A DNA stretch of 64,000 nucleotides from Derxia gummosa DSM 723 (GTDB lineage: Bacteria > Pseudomonadota > Gammaproteobacteria > Burkholderiales > Burkholderiaceae_E): the NCBI RefSeq assembly GCF_000482785.1, contig NZ_KI519499.1:310001-374000 (forward strand). The letters run 5' to 3'. Shown here one piece after another: positions 57,386 to 64,000 of this stretch. Both the position numbers and the translations under genes were made by a program. The notes beneath the pieces are model-generated. The model saw only the letters and a program-made list of their open reading frames with translations, had not been told where the DNA came from and did no database searches. How positions within the stretch are numbered: the stretch's first letter is position 1; the number at the start of each line of letters is the position of its first letter.

Positions 57386-58192
57386 ATGAAATCCCTGTCA
57401 TTTGCCATTTCCATCGGAATACTGCTGGCAGCGCCAGCCACAGTCAGCGCCGCCCAACCCGGCGCCAGAGTTGCAATCAACGATATCAGCGCAACATTCA
57501 TTCACGCCGATCAATCGCGAAGCGCTGCGGTGGGAACCGATGAATGGAGCATCTGGAATTCGATCCAGCGATATTTCGGCGATGGCGAGATTTGGGTACA
57601 TCTTTCAACCCCGACTTATGGCTTCATGACCCGGGACGTCATTCTCGGATATCCGCCCCGAGTGGCTGACGTCACAAGCCTGGGTTATGTGCTCAACGAC
57701 CCGATGGCTGGCTACCTGGGGGTCATTTCCGCCAACGCCATGACCGACTCCTATACGGGGACTATCGTCACGACGACGGCGTTCAATGAATTCATTCTTC
57801 AACCGGGCGCCACGCTCAATATCCAGGGCCGAATCATCTTCGACAACTGGATCGTCGGCGCGGTAGGAGACAGTTGGCGAAATGTAAGCGGCGGCATCGA
57901 TACCGTAGATGACAAATCCGGCTCGAGCCCGGATTACGCCGGCCTTGTCTTCAATGATTTCGGCCATTACGAGCAATGGCTGGATTACCGGCATACCAAT
58001 ACCGGAACGACTGCCGAAAACGTCGCTGTCGCGATGGGCGTATCGCTCTGGATAAGTGGCGGAAGGGAAATATCGCCAGTGCCCGAGGCCGGCGCGGGTT
58101 ATTTGTCGGCGGCTGGCCTGTCGGCACTGGCCTTCATGCGTCGATTGCGGCGCCGTGCCAGTGCGGGTGCCGGCACGGGGCGCCTCTCCTAA
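57386..58192 (+). CDS. Secreted protein with PEP-CTERM-like sorting signal
   Basis: The 268-residue protein has a signal peptide MKSLSFAISIGILLAAPATVSA and a beta-rich mature part of unknown function. The C-terminus PVPEAG, a short hydrophobic stretch and MRRLRRR resemble PEP-CTERM signals, which exosortase-linked machinery cleaves. The hydrophobic stretch is weaker than usual. The gene is visibly less GC-rich than its neighbours and uses AT-ending codons often, so transfer is possible. GGAG lies eight bases before the ATG. No exosortase gene is present here. Confidence 0.75.
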   Translation: MKSLSFAISIGILLAAPATVSAAQPGARVAINDISATFIHADQSRSAAVGTDEWSIWNSIQRYFGDGEIWVHLSTPTYGFMTRDVILGYPPRVADVTSLGYVLNDPMAGYLGVISANAMTDSYTGTIVTTTAFNEFILQPGATLNIQGRIIFDNWIVGAVGDSWRNVSGGIDTVDDKSGSSPDYAGLVFNDFGHYEQWLDYRHTNTGTTAENVAVAMGVSLWISGGREISPVPEAGAGYLSAAGLSALAFMRRLRRRASAGAGTGRLS

Positions 58193-58230
58193 ACTTCATC
58201 GCCGCTCGCACTCCACCATCAATGCGGGCG

Positions 58231-58259
58231 ACGCGGCAGCGACGGTGAAGCTGCCGCGT
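58231..58259. terminator. Hairpin between convergent PEP-CTERM-like and FMN reductase genes
   Basis: ACGCGGCAG (58231-58239) and CTGCCGCGT (58251-58259) form a perfect 9-bp stem with an 11-base loop. It lies between the two stop codons and could act for both genes; no T-run is seen. Confidence 0.5.
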
Positions 58260-58267
58260 GAAGCGCC

Positions 58268-58831
58268 TCATCCCCGCCCGGCAAGAATCGTCTCGACCCA
58301 CTTCGCATACGCGCCGATGAACTTGCCGAGAAAGTCCTTCGTTCCCGGCACCGCGATGCCGCCCTGCTCATCGAACAGGCTGCCGCCGTTGCCGAGATAG
58401 GCCTCCGGCCCCGCCATCACCGGCACGTCCAGGCACATGAGCGACTGCCGCAGATGGTGGTTGGCGCCGAAGCCGCCGATCGCGCCCGGCGACAGGCTGA
58501 TGACCGCCGCCGGCTTGCCCGTGAGGCAGCTCTTGCCGTAGGGCCGCGAGCCCACGTCCACCGCGTTCTTGAGCAGCGCCGGCACCGAGCGGTTGTATTC
58601 GGGCGTCACGAACAGCACGCCGTCCGACGCCGCGACCTGCTCGCGGAAGGCGGTCCACGGCGCGGGCGCCTCGGCCTCGATTTCCTCGTTGTAGAACGGC
58701 AGGCCGGTGATCTCGACGATGCCGAGCTTGAGCGATTCGGGCGCGAGACCGGCGAGCGCCAGCGCGAGCTTGCGGTTGAGCGAGGCCTTGCGCGGGCTGC
58801 CGACGAGGACGGCGATGTGGCGGGTGGGCAT
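58268..58831 (-). CDS. NADPH-dependent FMN reductase family protein
   Basis: The 187-residue flavodoxin-fold protein has the FMN phosphate loop VGSPRKASLNRKLA at residues 7-20 and VTPEYNRSVPALLKNAVD, the hallmark of the ChrR/ArsH/YieF-type quinone and chromate reductases. It likely reduces quinones or xenobiotics with NADPH. I chose the ATG at 58831 with GGAG eight bases upstream; an ATG at 58864 is in frame but lacks such a box. Confidence 0.9.
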   Translation of the reverse strand: MPTRHIAVLVGSPRKASLNRKLALALAGLAPESLKLGIVEITGLPFYNEEIEAEAPAPWTAFREQVAASDGVLFVTPEYNRSVPALLKNAVDVGSRPYGKSCLTGKPAAVISLSPGAIGGFGANHHLRQSLMCLDVPVMAGPEAYLGNGGSLFDEQGGIAVPGTKDFLGKFIGAYAKWVETILAGRG

Positions 58832-59048
58832 GGGCTTTTCTCCGGTGACTGGGCACCGCGCCATCTTCCCGACGGCGCGCGTCTCCCGCCGGGGAATGCG
58901 CCATTGGTTACCGATCGCCTACCCGGAAATGTCCGACGGGCCGGCGCCGCGCCGCCTCCTGGCCATCATCCGCGCGCCCCGCCGGTCGGGCGGCCTGATC
59001 CGGCGCGGGCAATACCTCAACCAGCAAGAACTCGCGGAGATATCCAAG

Positions 59049-59651
59049 ATGCGCCGACGCGCCTTCCTCATGACCGGCATGGCCCTCGGCGGCAGCCAGC
59101 TCGGCGGCTGCCTCACCCGGCGAATGCAACAGAACCGCGAGCGGTACATCGAGTTCATCGACGCGGTGCTCATCAGCCAGGATCAGTCGAAGCTCGTGGT
59201 CATCGGCAAGAACCATCACTACATCTTCGACGCGCCGCCGTCCCTCGTGCACTTGCTCGGCAGCGATCTGCACACCCGGGTCCAGGCCTCGTTCCGGACC
59301 TTCAGGGTCGAATCCGATAACACCATCACGGGCTCGCTGGAACTCCTGCTGCCGTACGCCGGCCCGAGCGCCAGACAAGAGGCGCTGACCATCGGCTTCG
59401 AGCCGGACGGACCCAATGCCCTGCTTCTGCGGCTGAAACTGAAGGGCGAGCGCTTCGCCGCGCGTGGCGCGCTGCCCGCGAACAACAGCTACAAGCTGTC
59501 GAAGGGGTACTCGGTGTTTGTGGAAGAAGCCGACGGCATCGGGAGCACCGCGATGAAGGTGGCGCTGACGCCGGTGACCGTCGTCGCCGACGGACTGCTC
59601 TACCTCGGCATTGCCCTGGTGGTAATTCCGATCCTCATCCTTTCGCAATGA
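59049..59651 (+). CDS. YidX-like lipoprotein
   Basis: The 200-residue protein starts MRRRAFLMTGMALGGSQLGGC with a lipobox at Cys21. The mature part has LVVIGKNHHYIFD, a segment TITGSLELLLPY and a C-terminal hydrophobic helix after LTPVTVVADG. From memory this layout resembles the E. coli putative lipoprotein YidX, which has no known function. The frame stays open upstream to 58707, but the family-like signal begins here. The 217-base divergent spacer holds nothing clear. Confidence 0.7.
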   Translation: MRRRAFLMTGMALGGSQLGGCLTRRMQQNRERYIEFIDAVLISQDQSKLVVIGKNHHYIFDAPPSLVHLLGSDLHTRVQASFRTFRVESDNTITGSLELLLPYAGPSARQEALTIGFEPDGPNALLLRLKLKGERFAARGALPANNSYKLSKGYSVFVEEADGIGSTAMKVALTPVTVVADGLLYLGIALVVIPILILSQ

Positions 59652-59678
59652 GCGCGCCGACCGGCCCGGCCGCGCCGC

Positions 59679-59888
59679 TCACCAATGCGGCGGAATCTCG
59701 TCGGCCGGCGTGCCCCGGTCGCCGGGCGCGATCGAACCGACCTGACGGCGCAGCTCGATCAGCTCCTTGCGCAGCGCGTCGATCTCGCGCTGCTGGCGCC
59801 AGACGGTCTTGCTCAGCGTGTCGAGCAGGTCGTCGGCGAAACCGGCCTTGATCTCCAGCTCGGTGAGGCGGGCATCGGTATCGGCCAT
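59679..59888 (-). CDS. slyX: SlyX family protein
   Basis: The 69-residue coiled-coil protein reads MADTDARLTELEIKAGFADD and ends PADEIPPHW; LLDTLSKTVWRQQREIDAL is the conserved helix. SlyX is a small cytoplasmic protein of unknown role found next to slyD in E. coli. Here its ATG shares a base with the stop of the S4-domain gene (TGATG), so they are translationally coupled. Confidence 0.88.
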   Translation of the reverse strand: MADTDARLTELEIKAGFADDLLDTLSKTVWRQQREIDALRKELIELRRQVGSIAPGDRGTPADEIPPHW

Positions 59889-60109
59889 CACTGCGCCTCC
59901 ACAACGCGGATGCGCGCGCCCAGGCATTCCACTACCTGACCGACGCGGATCTTCGCCGTCTTGCGGCTCTCGGGCGCGCCATCGACAAGCACCTCGCCGT
60001 CGGCCACCAGCTGCTTGCCCTGGCCGCCGCTGCCCGCCACGCCGGCCAGCTTGAGCAGGTTGCACAGCTCGACGTACTCGCCCGTCAGCTCGAATCGGAT
60101 GGTCTGCAA
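59888..60109 (-). CDS. S4-domain RNA-binding protein (YbcJ-like)
   Basis: The 73-residue protein is a bare S4 domain: YVELCNLLKLAGVAGSGGQG, then ADGEVLVDGAPESRKTAKIR. It matches E. coli YbcJ, a small RNA-binding protein. No ATG is available, so I chose the TTG at 60109 (MQTIRFELTG) with GGAA upstream. Stop overlaps the slyX start by one base. Confidence 0.85.
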   Translation of the reverse strand: MQTIRFELTGEYVELCNLLKLAGVAGSGGQGKQLVADGEVLVDGAPESRKTAKIRVGQVVECLGARIRVVEAQ

Positions 60110-60287
60110 GGAAATTCCCGTTTGGTAAGCGGCAACGACTGCCGCGAGGCCGGCCGATGATAGCCAGCGTCCCCGGCGCCGCTCCCCGGCCAGCCGGTCC
60201 CGACGAGACGCAAGCCCGACGCCGGCCGCGAGCACATCCTCGGCGACGCCGCCCGCGACACGCCCGGCTCCCCCGAGAATCCTCGCC

Positions 60288-60316
60288 TTGAGCGTTTGTA
60301 GAAAAACTACTACATT
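60288..60316 (+). promoter_or_regulatory. edd: edd promoter with HexR-like operator
   Basis: TTGAGC (60288-60293) and TACATT (60311-60316) are 17 bases apart. Overlapping them is TGTAGAAAAACTACT (60297-60311), whose GTAG-A5-CTAC core fits the HexR consensus TGTAR-W5-YTACA at 14 of 15 positions. HexR is the KDPG-responsive repressor of edd-eda in many proteobacteria. The transcript would start near 60324, 26 bases before the ATG. No hexR gene is in the window. Confidence 0.6.
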
Positions 60317-60349
60317 CGCATCCACCGATTTTGCCGAGAGGCCGAAGCC

Positions 60350-62161
<1,812 letters not shown>

Positions 62162-62285
62162 GCGGACCGCCTCTGGCACGCCGTTCGCAAGCGTGATGTA
62201 AGCGCCCCAGGAAGGCGCAGCCTGTCACGCACCGGCGCGGCATCACCGTCGCCGCCCTCCACCGAACGAAAAAGAAGCCAACACC

Positions 62286-62468
62286 ATGCGCCATCCCTGC
62301 CGTCACCGCGTCGGCCGCCGCCGCGAACTCGCCCGTGCCAAGAAGCTCGCCACCGATTCGCTCCAGGCGAGCGCGGCCGTCCCCGTCATCACCCGCCCGT
62401 CCGACAGCGCCGCCCCCGGCGGCGCCCGTACCGGCACCACCACCGACAAACCGGAGAGCACCACATGA
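62286..62468 (+). CDS. Small Arg-rich ORF coupled to eda
   Basis: A 60-codon frame, starting [20 protein letters not shown], fills most of the 303-base edd-eda spacer. Its TGA overlaps the eda ATG (ATGA), the coupling seen at many real gene pairs here, and AAAGAAG lies upstream. No homology is recognised and the composition is what GC-rich noise gives, so it may not be a gene. Nothing else is seen in 62162-62464. Confidence 0.3.
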   Translation: MRHPCRHRVGRRRELARAKKLATDSLQASAAVPVITRPSDSAAPGGARTGTTTDKPESTT

Positions 62469-63085
62469 ACGCCCTGCCCGCCTTCAAGACCAAGGTCATG
62501 CCCGTCGTCGTGATCGACGACGCCGAAGCCGCCGTGCCGCTCGCCGAAGCCCTGCTCGCCGGCGGCATCGACGCGATCGAGATCACGCTGCGCACGCCCG
62601 CGGGCATCATCGCGATCGAGCGCGTGGCCAAGGCGGTGCCGGGCATGGTCGTGGGGGCGGGCACGCTCACGCGGCCGGAACATTTCCGCCACGTGCGGGA
62701 TGCGGGCGGCGTGTTCGCCGTGTCGCCGGGCCTCACGCCCGCGCTCGCGCAGGCGGCGCGCTTCACCGGTCTGCCGCTGATCCCGGGCACGCAGACGGCC
62801 TCGGAAATCATCGCGGCGATGGAGGAAGGCTTCGGCTTCGTCAAGCTCTTCCCGGCCAATCTCGCGGGCGGCATCACGGCGCTCAAGGCCTATGGCTCGG
62901 TGTTCGGCGAGATGAAGTTCTGCCCGACCGGCGGCGTCACCGCCGAGACGCTGGCCGACTATCTCGCGCTGCCCAACGTGCCGATCGTGGGCGGCACCTG
63001 GCTCACGCCGCCGGCGCTGGTCAAGGCCGGCGACTGGGCGGCGATCACGGCGCTGGCGGCTGCGGCGACGAAGGCGGCGGGCTGA
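62465..63085 (+). CDS. eda: KDPG/KHG aldolase Eda
   Basis: The 206-residue class I aldolase splits KDPG into pyruvate and glyceraldehyde 3-phosphate, finishing the Entner-Doudoroff pathway begun by Edd. The Schiff-base Lys127 is in FGFVKLFPAN, the general acid/base Glu39 in DAIEITLRT, and PTGGVTAE binds phosphate. It converges on the RNase T2 gene. Confidence 0.96.
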   Translation: MNALPAFKTKVMPVVVIDDAEAAVPLAEALLAGGIDAIEITLRTPAGIIAIERVAKAVPGMVVGAGTLTRPEHFRHVRDAGGVFAVSPGLTPALAQAARFTGLPLIPGTQTASEIIAAMEEGFGFVKLFPANLAGGITALKAYGSVFGEMKFCPTGGVTAETLADYLALPNVPIVGGTWLTPPALVKAGDWAAITALAAAATKAAG

Positions 63086-63093
63086 AACCGCGA

Positions 63094-63115
63094 TGCCGGC
63101 CGCACATGGCCGGCA
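63094..63115. terminator. Hairpin between convergent eda and RNase T2 genes
   Basis: TGCCGGCC (63094-63101) and GGCCGGCA (63108-63115) form a perfect 8-bp stem with a 6-base loop nine bases after the eda stop. No T-run is present. Confidence 0.5.
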
Positions 63116-63178
63116 CGCGGCAAGCCCGGCGCTGACTCCGGAGGCGCCGCTCCCCCAAACGGCGCGCCGGCGGCCCGC

Positions 63179-63907
63179 TCAGCGCCGCGACTGACGCCGC
63201 CCGGCGTCCGGGCAATCGATCGGCTTCCAGGCAGTCGAGTAACAGACCTGCAACTCCCCCGATCCGCCCGACCAGCCCATGCGCACGCCGCGCAGCGCCG
63301 GGTTCGTCTCGCGCATCCAGCGAAAGATCTCCGGCGGCCGCAGCGGCGCGTCGGGCAGCACCAGCGCGTTGTAGAGCGCCTTCGTCTTCGTGAAATACGC
63401 GGTCGCGTCGGCGAAGCCGCAGGCGCCGTGCTTTTCCCATTCGCCCTGGAGCAGGTCGGCGCCGGGCTGAGTGCACATGAAGCCCGCGAACGTGGTCGGC
63501 GGCAGCGGCGGCAGGTCGCCGCCGCACCAGCGCGGATGCAGCGGCTGGCGGTCGCCGCGCTCGGTCGTGCAGTCGTCGGGCGCGAGCGACTGACCCCACA
63601 GGCCGTGCACGATCCAGCCGAAGCGGTTGCGCCCGCCGCACTGGAAGTCGAGCCCGGCCGGCAGGCTCCCGCCGTTGCGACGCCGGATGCCGTCGCAGAA
63701 GCCGGGCGACCACGACAGCACGAGCATGTAGTAGTCGGGCCGGCGATCGACGATGCGGCGCAGGCAGCGGTTGGCGTCGGTGTCGGGCGCGATGTCCTTG
63801 CCCGGACGCAGGTCGGCGGCGGCGGGCAGCGCGCAGTTCGGCGCCGCCTGGGCGAGGCCCGCGCCGAACAGCCAGGCCGCCAGCGCGAGCGCATGGCGCA
63901 GGTTCAT
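63179..63907 (-). CDS. Secreted ribonuclease T2
   Basis: The 242-residue RNase I-type enzyme has a signal peptide (cleaved near AQAA, residue 22) and both catalytic blocks: FGWIVHGLWGQ with His101 and GEWEKHGACG at 155-164. Several cysteines should form periplasmic disulfides. It would degrade RNA outside the cytoplasm for scavenging. Its ATG overlaps the stop of a frame entering from the right. Confidence 0.93.
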   Translation of the reverse strand: MNLRHALALAAWLFGAGLAQAAPNCALPAAADLRPGKDIAPDTDANRCLRRIVDRRPDYYMLVLSWSPGFCDGIRRRNGGSLPAGLDFQCGGRNRFGWIVHGLWGQSLAPDDCTTERGDRQPLHPRWCGGDLPPLPPTTFAGFMCTQPGADLLQGEWEKHGACGFADATAYFTKTKALYNALVLPDAPLRPPEIFRWMRETNPALRGVRMGWSGGSGELQVCYSTAWKPIDCPDAGRRQSRR

Positions 63908-64000
63908 GGCGCGCGCCCTTCGTTTGTGCCGGTCGCGGCGACTTCCTTCGCGCCGATCTCGGCTCCGTGGCCGGTCGCGGCACTTCCGTCGGCGCCGCCC
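63904..64000 (-). CDS. Possible 3' end of an upstream gene
   Basis: An open frame enters from the window edge and ends with TGA overlapping the RNase T2 ATG (ATGA). Its last residues are polar and contain two similar SAATG/VAATG segments (about 39 bases apart). ATGA coupling is common in this region, which is the only reason to call it. No family can be told from 32 codons. Confidence 0.35.
   Translation of the reverse strand, partial: GGADGSAATGHGAEIGAKEVAATGTNEGRAP

Overview
This 64 kb window is a high-GC bacterial chromosome segment. It most likely comes from a betaproteobacterium of the order Burkholderiales. The main evidence is the gene order metZ / purF-cvpA-SPOR protein-folC-accD-trpA-trpB-trpF-truA-fimV-asd-leuB-leuD-(entericidin-like)-leuC, which is a typical Burkholderiales housekeeping block. 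The complete Entner-Doudoroff pair edd-eda and an H8-type PEP-CTERM-like tail also fit. I cannot assign a genus. No rRNA, tRNA, CRISPR array, insertion sequence or prophage is visible. Coding density is very high, start/stop overlaps of the ATGA type are common, and the GC bias creates many long antisense shadow frames, which I left out.

Layout. 1-3.9 kb: 5' part of a prolyl 4-hydroxylase-like gene, metZ under a predicted SAM-II-type riboswitch with promoter and terminator, a Bcr/CflA-type efflux pump and a divergent flavin reductase. 4.1-21.2 kb: a leftward biosynthetic block for purine, folate, fatty acid, tryptophan, lysine/threonine/methionine precursor and leucine synthesis, with tRNA pseudouridylation and the FimV polar hub protein. 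21.3-27.4 kb: M48 metalloprotease lipoprotein, chorismate synthase, CBS-pair protein, hydroxypyruvate isomerase-like protein, prolyl iminopeptidase and a YihY-family membrane protein. 27.4-32.8 kb: DUF2069 protein, FAD-linked 2-hydroxyacid dehydrogenase, DUF4124 protein, dusA, a small His/Cys-rich protein and an anchored alpha/beta hydrolase.

32.8-41.2 kb holds the least understood and most interesting block: five tightly packed leftward genes encoding a SWIM zinc-finger protein, a DUF5691 helical-repeat protein, a MoxR AAA+ ATPase, a DUF5682 (TraB/TIKI-like) protein and a VWA protein, read directly downstream of ureG. 41.5-45.6 kb: a large PAS sensor kinase sits between ureG and ureEF, and no urease structural genes are present in the window. 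45.8-47.3 kb: a chemoreceptor with an sCache-like sensor.

47.4-53.2 kb looks like a selenium module. A PhnCDE-like ABC transporter (predicted to bring in a selenium oxyanion) diverges from selD, which converges on mnmH (selU), so uptake, selenophosphate synthesis and 2-selenouridine formation in tRNA are adjacent. 53.5-58.2 kb: two tandem Tat-exported PhoD-like lipoproteins and a lower-GC gene for a secreted protein with a PEP-CTERM-like tail. 58.3-64 kb: an NADPH-dependent FMN reductase, a YidX-like lipoprotein, slyX, an S4-domain protein, edd-eda behind a HexR-like operator, and a secreted RNase T2.
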